A stretch of DNA of 51,056 nucleotides from an uncultured Leucobacter sp. (GTDB lineage Bacteria > Actinomycetota > Actinomycetes > Actinomycetales > Microbacteriaceae). This document shows, one piece after another, positions 24,172 through 33,500 of this stretch (position 1 is its first letter; each line of letters starts with the position of its first letter). A program made the translations under genes and the position numbers. The notes under the pieces were generated by a model. It was not told the origin of the DNA and made no database searches. It saw nothing but the letters and a program-made list of their open reading frames with translations. The stretch covers positions 1 through 51,056 of the forward strand of contig CALCJF010000056.1 in NCBI GenBank assembly GCA_937967375.1, given 5' to 3'.

Positions 24172-24177
24172 GAATGC

Positions 24178-24651
24178 ATGACTGAACGCGTGATTCTCGA
24201 GCCCGGCCAACAGGCACCGAACTTCTCGCTCCAGGATCAACGCGGCGACACGGTCAAGCTGAGCGAGTTGCGCGGCAAGCGGGTAGTGCTCTTCGCCTAC
24301 CCGCAGGCAATGACCCCAGCCTGCACGAAGGAGGCCTGCGAGTTTCAAGACGCGACCTCCCCGCTCGAGGCCGCCGGCTACACCGTGCTCGGCATCTCGC
24401 CCGACGATACTGAAAAGCTCGCGCGCTTCGCCGAGCGCGATTCGCTCGAGTACCCGCTGCTGAGCGACCCGGATCACCGCACTCTGAGCAAGTATGGCGC
24501 CTACGGCGAGAAGCAGAATTATGGGCGCACATACGTCGGGGTCATTCGTTCGACGTTCGTCATCGACGCGAGGGGCAAGATCGAGCACGCCCTCTACAAC
24601 GTCAAGGCAACGGGGCACGTCGCCCGAGTACGCAAGCTACTCGGTGTCTGA
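24178..24651 (+). CDS. bcp: Peroxiredoxin of the Bcp/PrxQ family
   Basis: A 157-residue thiol peroxidase that reduces peroxides and recycles through thioredoxin-type partners. The peroxidatic cysteine is Cys49 in MTPACTKEACEF and the likely resolving cysteine Cys54, the five-residue spacing of atypical 2-Cys Bcp. Other family features are PNFSLQDQRGDTVKLSELRG, VLGISPDDTEKLARFAE and RSTFVIDARGKIEHAL. Its 3' end overlaps the convergent membrane-protein gene by 15 bp. The closeness to the SigR-type system suits a redox role, but the promoter is of housekeeping type. Confidence 0.9.
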   Translation: MTERVILEPGQQAPNFSLQDQRGDTVKLSELRGKRVVLFAYPQAMTPACTKEACEFQDATSPLEAAGYTVLGISPDDTEKLARFAERDSLEYPLLSDPDHRTLSKYGAYGEKQNYGRTYVGVIRSTFVIDARGKIEHALYNVKATGHVARVRKLLGV

Positions 24652-25092
24652 CGCCGTCTGAGACTCCCCCGCCGACTCCCCCACAGCCTCAGGTGTGAGC
24701 ACCGGCCTGGCAAGAATCGCGGCGAAAAAGCCGAGGAGCGCCAGTGCGATGATTCCGAAGCCGACCCACCACGGGCCGATCGCGAGCTGCAGACACCCGG
24801 TGCCCGCGGCGAAGAGCAGCACGTGCAAGGTAACGGCTGATCCTCGGACCCAGCTGACCCGCGACCTCACCGAGGCTACCAGCGTCACCACCACCCATAC
24901 CAGGCAGATCGCCGAAACCACGACGAGACTGTAGTTTTGTGCGACACCTGACGACGAGCCGAGCGCCGCGAGCAAGGTAAAGAGCGTCACCCACGCCAGC
25001 AACAGCGTTTCAACAGCAAGACATGCAACGAGCAGACCCCAGCCCAACTGAGATCTGCGGTAAAGGGCGGGTGAACCCGTCATTTCGGCCAC
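24637..25092 (-). CDS. Small integral membrane protein, unknown function
   Basis: A 151-residue protein with four predicted membrane helices at about 16-43, 54-76, 85-105 and 107-128, and a short acidic tail ending SQTASDTE. No domain is recognised; it resembles the small four-helix proteins often annotated as hypothetical in actinobacteria. AAAGGTGG before the ATG is a reasonable SD. The last 15 bp overlap the convergent bcp gene. The 180-bp gap upstream (25093-25272) is AT-rich and shared with the whiB promoter on the opposite strand. Confidence 0.65.
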   Translation of the reverse strand: MAEMTGSPALYRRSQLGWGLLVACLAVETLLLAWVTLFTLLAALGSSSGVAQNYSLVVVSAICLVWVVVTLVASVRSRVSWVRGSAVTLHVLLFAAGTGCLQLAIGPWWVGFGIIALALLGFFAAILARPVLTPEAVGESAGESQTASDTE

Positions 25093-25237
25093 CTTTCAGG
25101 CGTATGAAGAAATAACTCTTGTATAACTGCTTCTTTCATGGAACCATATATTCATAAGAGTTTCGCGCACGTCGTGGTGGGCACTCTCAGTCCCGTACGA
25201 CACTCGCCGCGCGAATCAGGCTACTGGCCAGACGAAA

Positions 25238-25243
25238 TACAGT
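25238..25243 (+). promoter_or_regulatory. Candidate -10 box for whiB
   Basis: TACAGT lies 29 nt before the whiB ATG, giving a short leader that includes the SD AAGGAGGAA (25262-25270). Confidence 0.4.
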
Positions 25244-25272
25244 TGCGCGCGCAAAAAACACAAGGAGGAATC

Positions 25273-25521
25273 ATGGATTGGCGCGAGCAGGCTGCCTGTC
25301 TGACCGTTGACCCCGAGCTCTTTTTCCCGGTGGGCAACACTGGCCCGGCGGTCGATCAGATCGAGCGCGCGAAGGCCGTATGTGCCCGCTGCAAGGTCAC
25401 CGAGATGTGCCTGCAGTACGCCATGGACACAGGCCAGGATTCAGGCGTATGGGGTGGCCTCAGCGAAGACGAGCGTCGCGCACTGAAGCGTCGCGCAGCA
25501 CGCGCGCGCCGCGCCAGCTAG
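25273..25521 (+). CDS. whiB1: WhiB-family iron-sulfur transcription factor (WhiB1/WblE-like)
   Basis: An 82-residue WhiB protein. Four conserved cysteines, Cys9, Cys37, Cys40 and Cys46, bind a 4Fe-4S cluster that senses nitric oxide and oxygen; the GVWGG turn (58-62) and the basic tail RALKRRAARARRAS bind sigma factor and DNA. Size and sequence fit the essential WhiB1/WblE group rather than WhiB2 or WhiB3. M. tuberculosis also has whiB1 a few genes from sigH, so the neighbourhood supports the symbol. A strong SD (AAGGAGGAA) precedes ATG 25273; the frame is open upstream but looks non-coding. A clear terminator follows. Confidence 0.9.
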   Translation: MDWREQAACLTVDPELFFPVGNTGPAVDQIERAKAVCARCKVTEMCLQYAMDTGQDSGVWGGLSEDERRALKRRAARARRAS

Positions 25522-25543
25522 ATTTCGATCCCCAAAGGATCGC

Positions 25544-25572
25544 GAAAGCCCCGGGCAATACCCGGGGCTTTC
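25544..25572. terminator. Intrinsic terminator between whiB and acyl-CoA dehydrogenase gene
   Basis: GAAAGCCCCGGG (25544-25555) and CCCGGGGCTTTC (25561-25572) form a perfect 12-bp stem with loop CAATA. Flanking A and T bases suit both directions; the convergent gene ends at 25598. Confidence 0.8.
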
Positions 25573-25597
25573 GTTCTGCCCGCCTTTCCGCGAGACG

Positions 25598-26833
25598 TCA
25601 GGCGAGGCCCGCCGCTGAGAGGGCGTCGAAGCCATCATCGGTGAACATGCGCTGCAGTTGACGCCTGCGCACACCCGTGTTGCTGCCCTCGATGATCGGA
25701 TATGCGAGTGCATCGTTGAGGCGTTGCACGAGCCCGAAGTTCGCGTCGTAGGCACTCACCCCGACGACCTTTATTAGATCGTTCACTACCGCGAGCCCGG
25801 TCTCAGAGCCAAAGATCTTGGCGTGCAGCGCGAGCTCGGCGCCGGCCGGATCCTGCGCGATCACCGCGTCGAGTGCCCGCCAGGAGAGCAACCGCATCGC
25901 CTCGATCTTTCCCTTCGTGTCGGCGAGCACGTCGGCCACGGCCTGATGTTCGATGATCGGCACCGCTCCCCCACGCTTCTGCATGGTGGCGAAGTCGTAC
26001 GCGAGCTGCCAGGCGCCGCGCGCTGCGGCCGTCGCGAAAGTGCCGATCGATGCTCCGCTCGCCATGAACGCATTCAACGTCAGGCTGACGCCCGCCCCCT
26101 CTTCTCCGAGCAGGTTCGACCTGGGCACCCGCACATTTTTGAGCTTCACCCGCGCGGTCATGCAGCCCTTCAGTCCGACGAGATCGTAGTACTCCTCGAC
26201 CTCGATGCGCCCCGCGAGATGCTGCTTCTCGGCGACGATGAGCGAGACTCCGCCCGGTGTGCGGCACACGATCGTCATGAGGTCTGGGCCATCGCCGTCC
26301 CATCCCGGCAGAAGCGACGACCACGCCTTGCGCCCATTGATCACCCACTCGTCACCGTCGGGCACGGCGGTAGTGAGCACACCGTCAGCGGGAGCGGGCG
26401 CACCGAAATTCGCGCTACCCGCGGGCTCGCTGAATGCCATCGCGGCGACGGGAGCTCCACTCGACGCTAGGAACGGCGCGACGAACTGAGCGATCTGCTC
26501 GGGAGTGCCGACTTCGTAGACGGGAGCCAGCGCGATCAACGGCCCCGCCATGGTGATCAAGAAGTCGGGTGACTCTGTCGCGATCTCCTCGATGAAGATC
26601 GCGGCATCGACGCCGTTGGTGGCGGTGCCACCGAACGGAGCCGGAATCAGCCCTCGCAGCATCCCCGCCTCGACGGCCGCTTCCATCGCCGGACGAAGCA
26701 GCAGCGCACGGGCAAGGGGATCCTGCTCCGCGCGAACTTCTGCCATCATCGGCCGCAACACTGCCTGCGCAAATCTGCGCACGTCAGACCTCAGCTGCTG
26801 CTGCTCGGGGCTGAGCGAAAACGAAACAGACAT
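25598..26833 (-). CDS. Acyl-CoA dehydrogenase family flavoprotein
   Basis: A 411-residue FAD enzyme. The N-terminal helical domain begins FSLSPEQQQLRSDVRRFAQ; the middle beta domain contains AFSEPAGSANFGAP and EWVINGRKAWSSLLPG, the flavin-contact strands; the C-terminal helices include AYDANFGLVQRLNDALAYPI with a tail near EGSNTGVRRRQLQRM. The catalytic glutamate and acyl chain length cannot be deduced with confidence. Start ATG 26833 is chosen over an upstream in-frame start because GAGAGGAGA lies just before it. An AraC-type regulator is encoded upstream on the same strand (gap 154 bp, no other gene seen) and may control it. Confidence 0.85.
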   Translation of the reverse strand: MSVSFSLSPEQQQLRSDVRRFAQAVLRPMMAEVRAEQDPLARALLLRPAMEAAVEAGMLRGLIPAPFGGTATNGVDAAIFIEEIATESPDFLITMAGPLIALAPVYEVGTPEQIAQFVAPFLASSGAPVAAMAFSEPAGSANFGAPAPADGVLTTAVPDGDEWVINGRKAWSSLLPGWDGDGPDLMTIVCRTPGGVSLIVAEKQHLAGRIEVEEYYDLVGLKGCMTARVKLKNVRVPRSNLLGEEGAGVSLTLNAFMASGASIGTFATAAARGAWQLAYDFATMQKRGGAVPIIEHQAVADVLADTKGKIEAMRLLSWRALDAVIAQDPAGAELALHAKIFGSETGLAVVNDLIKVVGVSAYDANFGLVQRLNDALAYPIIEGSNTGVRRRQLQRMFTDDGFDALSAAGLA

Positions 26834-26987
26834 TTCAATGTCTCCTCTCTGAGACTCTGCGCCAGGCCCCACGGCGAGGCGCCCTCACGCAACGCGGCCG
26901 CGCTGCCTGCATCACAGTTTCGTAGAACCACGGCTTCCGGGCTATGCCGTTCGTGCGGGCGCACTCTGCATTTCGTGCGAGATTCGC

Positions 26988-27908
26988 TTAGGCCTGAAAC
27001 CTGCTCGGCGCGGCTCCGGTGACACGCCGGAACGCACGCCCGAACGAACTCGGATCCGGGTACCCGACGGCTTCGCCGACCGCGGTGATCGAGAGCGCGC
27101 CGCCGCGCAGCAGTTCGATCGCACGCTGCATTCTCAACTCGCGCAGCGTCGCGGCGAAGGTGAGTTCTTCGCCGTCAAAGAGCGCGTGCAGCGTTCGCGG
27201 CGAGAGCGCAAACGCTCGGCTGACCGAGTTCACCGACAGCGTGGGATCGGCCAGATGCCGCTGCAGGTGGCGCACGATGAGCGCTCGCAGCCCTTCGGAA
27301 GGAACCTCGGCAGCGTCAAACTGACGTTCGGCAAGGGCCCCGGCAATCGCTGCGGTAAACGCAAGCGAAAGGTCGGCCGTAACCACGGGGGTGAGCTGAT
27401 GGTCCATGGCCCAAAGCGCGTTCGTAAGGGCGATGGCGGCGGCGCCAGCGCCTGTGGCGTCAATCGCCCTACCGAGCGGCATGCGATGACCGCGTGTTCG
27501 ATCGTTGAGCATCTCGTGCGGCAGCCGAAACGAGAGCATGCTCCAGTCGTCGTCGAAGTCGAGGTAGAACGGCTCGGTCGTATCGAGCACCGTGAACTGA
27601 CCCGGAGCGACGATCGATTCGCTGCCGAAGTGGCGCACCGCGCATCGACCCGCAAGCTGCAGGTTCACAAAATAGTAGGGAGCATCTGTCGCCGACACCT
27701 CAGCGGGACCGTGATGAGTCGCCTGCTTTTGCGAGCTCACGGCGGCGCGATTCAGCTCGCCGAGTGCGCGTGTCTGCACCTTCGATGCGAAACCTTCTGC
27801 ACCGTGCTGTGCGATTGGAAGCAACGGCACGAAGGCCCGGCAGATCACGTCATGGTAGTACTCGAACTGCTCCCGCTCAGGAAGCGCTCGGGTATCCCAC
27901 ACGCTCAT
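26988..27908 (-). CDS. AraC-family transcriptional regulator
   Basis: A 306-residue regulator. The C-terminal 100 residues hold the two HTH motifs: LSVNSVSRAFALSPRTLHAL and ITAVGEAVGYPDPSSFGRAF. The N-terminal part (about 1-190), with SVWDTRALPEREQFEYYHDV and PGQFTVLDTTEPFYLDF, is the AraC_binding_2 (NimR/FeaR-like) sensor type. ATG 27908 is chosen; GCGAGG lies upstream as SD and TATGAT (27938-27943) as a -10 box. A TTG ten codons further up is the alternative. Its acyl-CoA dehydrogenase neighbour is the obvious candidate target. Confidence 0.83.
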   Translation of the reverse strand: MSVWDTRALPEREQFEYYHDVICRAFVPLLPIAQHGAEGFASKVQTRALGELNRAAVSSQKQATHHGPAEVSATDAPYYFVNLQLAGRCAVRHFGSESIVAPGQFTVLDTTEPFYLDFDDDWSMLSFRLPHEMLNDRTRGHRMPLGRAIDATGAGAAAIALTNALWAMDHQLTPVVTADLSLAFTAAIAGALAERQFDAAEVPSEGLRALIVRHLQRHLADPTLSVNSVSRAFALSPRTLHALFDGEELTFAATLRELRMQRAIELLRGGALSITAVGEAVGYPDPSSFGRAFRRVTGAAPSRFQA

Positions 27909-27937
27909 GCCAGCTGCCTCGCTTTCCGCACAGCTCA

Positions 27938-27943
27938 ATCATA
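27938..27943 (-). promoter_or_regulatory. Candidate -10 box for AraC-family gene
   Basis: Minus-strand TATGAT, 29 nt upstream of ATG 27908; it overlaps the alternative TTG start, which argues against that start. Confidence 0.4.
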
Positions 27944-28069
27944 CGATCGCTCCGAGTCGCGAGGAACCAGGTGCGCAAAACTCCGGGACGGCTCACCTCA
28001 GACAAACCCGCAGGGAACCCAGGGCTCTTGGTTACCCGCACGGCATCGGGCAGCGCCCGGCTCGTGAAG

Positions 28070-28118
28070 AGTGCACGAATTGCGGCCTCAGGTACGCTCT
28101 GACCGCAATTCGCGCACT
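28070..28118 (-). terminator. Long hairpin downstream of argG
   Basis: AGTGCACGAATTGCGG (28070-28085) pairs with CCGCAATTCGCGCACT (28103-28118) around a 17-nt loop. The one mismatch (A-C on the plus strand) becomes U-G on the minus strand, so the hairpin folds fully in the argG transcript, whose stop lies 12 bp away. No T-run is present. Confidence 0.6.
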
Positions 28119-28129
28119 ATTGCAGTTGA

Positions 28130-29551
28130 TTAGTCGGTGCCGGCGTCGAACGCCGCCGACAGGCCGAGCTCGTCTGCCTCTTCGTCGATGCCGGTGACCG
28201 CGTCAGCGATCTGCTCAGCCCCACCGGCCTCAAGCTGACCCACTACGTCGGCGGTCGAAACGCCCACTAGGCCCATGGCGGCGTACTGCTCGAGGCGTGC
28301 GCGCGAATCGGCGATGTCGAGGTTGCGCATGGTCAGCTGGCCGATGCGGTCTTCGGGACCGAACGCAGCGCCCACGGTGCGCTCCATCGAGAGCTTCTCG
28401 GGGTGGTAGCTCAGGTTCGGGCCAGTGGTGTTCAAGATCGTGTAGTCGTCGCCGCGGCGCAGACGCAGCGTGACCTCGCCAGTGACGGCCGAGCCAACCC
28501 AGCGCTGCAGCGACTCGCTCAGCATGAGCGCCTGCGGATCGAACCAGCGGCCCTCGTACATGAGGCGGCCAAGCTTGCGGCCCTCGTTGTGGTAGCTCGC
28601 AACAGTGTCTTCGTTATGGATCGCGTTGACGAGGCGCTCGTAGGTGATGTGCAGCAGTGCCATGCCGGGAGCCTCGTAGATGCCGCGAGACTTTGCTTCG
28701 ATAATGCGGTTCTCGATCTGGTCGCTCACGCCGAGACCGTGACGGCCGCCGATCGCGTTCGCCTCGTATACGAGCGCCACGGGGTCGTCGAACTCGACAC
28801 CGTTGATGGCGACAGGGCGGCCCGCTTCGAAGCGCACCGAAACCTCTTCGGTCGCAACCTCGACGTCGTCGCGCCACGCAGCAACACCCATGATGGGTTC
28901 GACGATGTCGAGGCCGGTGTCGAGAAACTCGAGGCGCTTCGCCTCGTGCGTTGCCCCCCAGATGTTGGCATCGGTTGAGTACGCTTTCTCAGCCGAATCG
29001 CGGTAGGGGTAGCCGTGTGCGACGAGCCACTCGCTCATCTCCTGGCGGCCGCCGAGCTCCTCTACGAACTGGGCGTCGAGCCACGGCTTGTAGATGCGCA
29101 GCGACGGGTTCGCCATGAGACCGTAGCGGTAGAAGCGCTCGATGTCGTTGCCCTTGTAGGTCGAGCCGTCGCCCCAGATATCGACGCCGTCTTCTTTCAT
29201 GGCGCGCACGAGCAGCGTGCCTGTGACGGCACGACCGAGCGGGGTCGTGTTGAAGTAGGTCTTGCCGCCCGAACGCACGTTGAACGCGCCGGTCGCGAGC
29301 GCGATGAAGCCCTGCTCCACGAGGGGGCGCTTCGCGTCGACGAAACGGGCGATCTCTGCGCCGTATTCCTTGGCGCGAGCGGTCACTCCGTCGAGGTCGG
29401 GCTCGTCGTATTGGCCGATGTCGGCGGTGTAGGTGCAGGGCACAGCGCCCTTGTCTCGCATCCACGCAACGGCACAAGAGGTATCGAGGCCACCAGAGAA
29501 CGCAATGCCGACGCGCTCGCCGACAGGAAGGGAAGACAGAACCTTAGACAT
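28130..29551 (-). CDS. argG: Argininosuccinate synthase, long (E. coli-type) form
   Basis: A 473-residue enzyme that condenses citrulline and aspartate with ATP. The PP-loop is VGIAFSGGLDTSCAVAWM (about 14-31), followed by CTYTADIGQYDEPD, YFNTTPLGRAVTGT, DGSTYKGNDIERFYRYG and YSTDANIWGATHEAKRLE. The length and sequence match the E. coli-like subgroup (about 447 aa) and not the roughly 400-residue form of most actinobacteria. The gene stands alone, away from other arg genes. The start is supported by TAGGAT 7 nt upstream, again a leaderless arrangement, and a long hairpin follows the stop. Confidence 0.93.
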   Translation of the reverse strand: MSKVLSSLPVGERVGIAFSGGLDTSCAVAWMRDKGAVPCTYTADIGQYDEPDLDGVTARAKEYGAEIARFVDAKRPLVEQGFIALATGAFNVRSGGKTYFNTTPLGRAVTGTLLVRAMKEDGVDIWGDGSTYKGNDIERFYRYGLMANPSLRIYKPWLDAQFVEELGGRQEMSEWLVAHGYPYRDSAEKAYSTDANIWGATHEAKRLEFLDTGLDIVEPIMGVAAWRDDVEVATEEVSVRFEAGRPVAINGVEFDDPVALVYEANAIGGRHGLGVSDQIENRIIEAKSRGIYEAPGMALLHITYERLVNAIHNEDTVASYHNEGRKLGRLMYEGRWFDPQALMLSESLQRWVGSAVTGEVTLRLRRGDDYTILNTTGPNLSYHPEKLSMERTVGAAFGPEDRIGQLTMRNLDIADSRARLEQYAAMGLVGVSTADVVGQLEAGGAEQIADAVTGIDEEADELGLSAAFDAGTD

Positions 29552-29558
29552 GGTTTCT

Positions 29559-29564
29559 ATCCTA
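29559..29564 (-). promoter_or_regulatory. -10 box for leaderless argG
   Basis: Minus-strand TAGGAT ends 7 nt before ATG 29551. No ARG-box-like operator was recognised. Confidence 0.55.
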
Positions 29565-29611
29565 TGGGCTCAGCGGGTCACTCTGCGCCGACCTTCAGAA
29601 GCCACCGTGCA

Positions 29612-29643
29612 CTGAACTGCGAGGCGATCTCCCCGCAGTTCAG
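29612..29643 (-). terminator. Hairpin overlapping the aldo/keto reductase stop codon
   Basis: CTGAACTGCG (29612-29621) and CGCAGTTCAG (29634-29643) pair perfectly around a 12-nt loop. The 5' arm in the minus-strand transcript contains the TGA stop of the gene, so the stem starts within the last codons. Confidence 0.55.
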
Positions 29644-30473
29644 CCGTTGAAGCTCGAGGGGTCGGGTCCAAAGTTCTGTTGTGCATCGAGCGAGTCGATC
29701 GCGGCCATCTGATCTGCCGAGAGCTCGAAGTCGAACACATTCGCGTTCTCGATGAGGCGCGAGCGGCTCGAAGTCTTCGGAAACACGATGGTGCCGTGCT
29801 GCAGGTGCCAGCGAATGACTACCTGTGCGGCAGTCTTACCGTGTGCGACGGCCGCGCTGGCGACCTCGGAACGCTCGAGCAGGTCGCTCTTGCCCTGGCT
29901 GAGCGGCCCCCACGCCTCGATGGCGATCCCACGCTCTGCGCAAAACTCGCGAAGCTCGCGGCGCTGGTGCAACGGGTGCAACTCAACCTGGTTCACGGCC
30001 GGCACGACGCCGGTCTCGTGCAGCAGCTCGTTCAGGTGCGCGATCTCGAAGTTCGAGACGCCAATCGAATCGCACTGCGCCGAGCCGACGATCTCTACCA
30101 GGCCACGCCAAGCGGTGACCGCGGTGCGCTTCGCCGGAACCGGCCAGTGCACGAGGTAGAGATCGACCTTCTCGAGCCCAAGACGCTCGAGGCTGGCCTC
30201 GAACGCGCCGTGTGGGTCTTCTTGGTCGGTGTTCCACAGCTTGGTGGTGATGAAGAGCTCGTCGCGATCGATCCCGCTCGCCGCGATCGCGCGACCAACC
30301 TCTTCTTCGTTCTCGTAGATGCGTGCCGTATCGATGTGCCGGTAGCCGACCTCGAGAGCCTCGCTCACGATTCGTTCGGTGTCACCTGGCTCAACCTTGA
30401 ACACGCCAAGGCCTAACTGCGGAATCAGGTTTCCGTCGTTCAGTTCAATGCTCGGGATCTGCAACTCGCTCAT
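29640..30473 (-). CDS. Aldo/keto reductase
   Basis: A 277-residue NADPH-dependent reductase of the AKR5 (2,5-diketo-D-gluconate reductase-like) group. Catalytic tetrad: Asp48 in YRHIDTARIY, Tyr53, Lys78 in ITTKLWN and His109 in YLVHWPVP. The cofactor site is visible in IGVSNFEIAHLNELL and VFPKTSSRSRLIENANVF. Substrates of this group range over methylglyoxal and other small carbonyls, so no substrate is assigned. GAGGAG precedes the ATG, with TACACT at 30504-30509 as promoter. Divergent from hrpA with a 56-bp shared control region. Confidence 0.88.
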   Translation of the reverse strand: MSELQIPSIELNDGNLIPQLGLGVFKVEPGDTERIVSEALEVGYRHIDTARIYENEEEVGRAIAASGIDRDELFITTKLWNTDQEDPHGAFEASLERLGLEKVDLYLVHWPVPAKRTAVTAWRGLVEIVGSAQCDSIGVSNFEIAHLNELLHETGVVPAVNQVELHPLHQRRELREFCAERGIAIEAWGPLSQGKSDLLERSEVASAAVAHGKTAAQVVIRWHLQHGTIVFPKTSSRSRLIENANVFDFELSADQMAAIDSLDAQQNFGPDPSSFNG

Positions 30474-30503
30474 TCCGGCTCCTCGTTCGACATTTTCCGC
30501 AAC

Positions 30504-30509
30504 AGTGTA
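30504..30509 (-). promoter_or_regulatory. -10 box for aldo/keto reductase gene
   Basis: Minus-strand TACACT 30 nt before ATG 30473, upstream of the GAGGAG SD; a short-leader transcript. Confidence 0.45.
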
Positions 30510-30514
30510 GACCC

Positions 30515-30520
30515 CATAAT
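30515..30520 (+). promoter_or_regulatory. -10 box for hrpA
   Basis: CATAAT lies 9 nt before ATG 30530 with no SD; transcription would begin at or just before the start codon. Confidence 0.45.
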
Positions 30521-30529
30521 AGAAGTGTC

Positions 30530-33500
30530 ATGCTCTCCGCGCCGAACATTCAGTTTCCAGAAGACCTGCCAGTCTCGCAGATGCGCGACGAGATCGAAGC
30601 CGCAATTCGCGACCATCAGGTCGTCATCGTCGCCGGTGAGACAGGGTCGGGCAAGACGACTCAGCTACCGAAGATCGCACTGGCACTCGGACGCGAGCGC
30701 ATCGCACACACGCAGCCGAGGCGCATCGCGGCGCGCACCATCGCCGAGCGCATCGCCGACGAGCTGGGCAGCGATCTCGGCGGCCTCGTCGGCTATCAGG
30801 TGCGGTTCACCGACAAAATCAGCTCGCACACCAAGATTCGCCTGATGACCGACGGCATTCTGCTGAACGCGATCCACCGCGACCGCGACCTGAAGGCCTA
30901 CGACACGATCATCATCGACGAGGCGCACGAGCGCAGCCTCAACATCGACTTCCTGCTCGGCTACCTGAAGACACTGCTGCCCCGCCGCCCCGACCTGAAG
31001 GTCATCATCACGTCGGCGACCATCGACCCCGAGTCGTTCGCCGCGCACTTCGCCGATGCGAGTGGCACGCCGGCTCCGATCATCGAGGTGTCGGGGCGCA
31101 CGTATCCGGTCGAGATTCGGTATCGTCCGCTGGTCGAAGAGGTATCGATCGAGGATCCGAAGACCCATACGGTCAAGATTCGTAAGACCGAGCGCGACCT
31201 GTTCGACGCGATCGGCGACGCGGTTGCCGAGCTGGGCCGCGAGACCCCCGGTGACGTGCTTGTGTTCTTGAGCGGCGAGGCCGAGATTCGCGACGCGGCA
31301 GATGCCCTGAACGGTCGGTTCAGGGCAGCGAGAGGATCAGCCGCACTCGAGGTGCTGCCCCTCTACGGGCGTTTGAGCGCCGCCGAACAGCATCGCGTCT
31401 TCGAGCTGAATAAGAGCGGTGCGAGGCGCGTCGTGCTCGCCACGAACGTGGCCGAGACGAGCCTCACCGTGCCGGGCATTCGCTACGTAGTCGACGCCGG
31501 CACCGCGCGCATCTCGCGCTACAGCTCGCGCAGCAAGGTGCAGCGCCTGCCGATCGAGGCGATCTCGCAGGCGAGTGCGAATCAGCGCTCGGGGCGCTCT
31601 GGCCGCACCAGCCCCGGCATCGCCATCAGGCTCTACGCCGAAGACGACTTCGACGCCCGCCCGGAGTTCACCGAGCCCGAGGTCTTGCGCACGGGTCTCG
31701 CGAGCGTCACTCTGCAGATGCTCGCGCTCGATCTCGGCGACATCGGCGAGTTTCCGTTTCTCACCCCGCCAGACAAGCGCGATATTCGCGATGGCCTCGC
31801 GCTGCTCGAGGAGCTCGGTGCGGTGCGCGGTGCGCGGGCCCAGGGCGGTTCGGGCAAGGGTTCGAACAGCCGCACACCACAGCAGGCGAAGATCACGAGG
31901 ATCGGCCGCGAGCTCTCGCGGCTGCCCATCGAGCCGCGCTTCGCCCGCATGGTCGTCGAAGCGCGCGAGCACGGGGTGACCGACGAGGTCGTCGCGATCG
32001 TCGCCGGGCTCACCGTGCAAGACGTGCGCGAGCGGCCGGCTGAGCAGCGCGGCCGAGCAGACGAATTTCACGGCCGCTTCGCTGATCCTCTTGGCGATCT
32101 CATGACGCTGCTGAACCTCTGGAACTATCTGCAGAAGCAGCAGAAAAAGCTCTCTTCGAGCGCGTTTCGCAGGCTCTGCAAGGCCGAGTTCTTGAACTTC
32201 TTGCGCGTGCGCGAGTGGATGGATCTCTACCGCCAGATCTCGCGCACCGCCAGATCATCGTCCCGCCCCACCCCTTCCCCACATTCCCCACATTCCCCAC
32301 AAGAATCCGGGTCACAAAGTGCGGTTCTGAAGGGGCCAAACCGTGCTTTTGTGACTCCGATTTCGGGTGAGGAGAGCACGGGTGGCACCGCCGACGCAGT
32401 GCACAGGTCGGTGCTTGCGGGCCTGCTGTCACACCTCGGCGTGCGCGACGACCTGCAGGATCGCCGTACCTCCTCAGACCGAGGTAGGGGCGGCGCTGCG
32501 GCTCCATCTCGTCGCAAGCCGGCGCAAGAATACGTGGGCGCGCGCGGCACCCGCTTCGCGCTGCACCCGGGCTCGGTGCTCTCGAAGCGGCCGCCCGAGG
32601 TCGTGATGAGCGTCGAACTCGTCGAGACGAGCCGACTCTTCGCCCGCGGCAACGCGACGGTCGACCCGGCCTGGGCCGAGGCGCTCGCCGGGCCACTCGC
32701 GAAGCGTCAGCTGAGCGAGCCGCGCTGGGAGAAGAAGCAAGGCGCCGCCGTCGCCTATGAACGGGTCACCCTCTACGGCGTGCCGATCGTCGAGCGCCGT
32801 CGGGTGCAGCTGTCGCGCTTCGATCGTGAGCAGGCCCGCGAGCTGTTCATTCGGCACGCCCTCGTCGAGGGCGAGTGGGAGTCGCCGCAGGCGTTCGACC
32901 GGGCAAACCGGCAGCTGCGCCGCGAACTGGCGCAGCTCGAGGAGCGCACTCGTCAGCGAGGTCTGGTCGGCGACGACGACGCAGTCTTCGAGTTCTACGA
33001 CGCCCGCATACCCGCCGAGGTCACGAGCACGCGCGACTTCGAGGGCTGGTGGAAGAAGACACAGCGCGAGCAGCCGAAACTGCTCAATATGCGCCGCGAA
33101 GATTTGCTCGAAGACGAAGATCCGCAGGCCGCGAACGAGACCGAGTTTCCGCGCGAGTGGCGGCACGGCGACCAGACGTTGAAGCTGCGATACCGCTTCG
33201 AGCCCGGCGCCGCCGACGATGGGGTCACCGTGTCGGTGCCGCTCCCCCTGCTGCCCCGAGTCGAGGGAGCCGAGTTCGAGAAGCTCGTGCCGGGCCTGCG
33301 CGAGGAGCTCACCACCGCGCTTATTCGCTCGCTGCCGAAGGCGATTCGCAAGCACGTCGTGCCCGCAGCCGACTGGGCGCGCACCCTGCTCGCAGCCGTC
33401 GAGCCCAGGCTCGAGCGCGACGAGGGCGCGTTGACAGAGCTGCTCGCCGACGAGATTCGGCGTCGCACCAGCGTACAGGTGTCGGCGGCAGACTTCGACA

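Noticed and set aside
25141..25170. GGAAC...GTT near whiB as a second SigR-type promoter
   Set aside because: The spacer is 15 nt instead of 18-19, so it does not match the consensus.
32250..32520. Frameshift or pseudogene in hrpA
   Set aside because: The insert keeps the frame and both flanking domains are intact.
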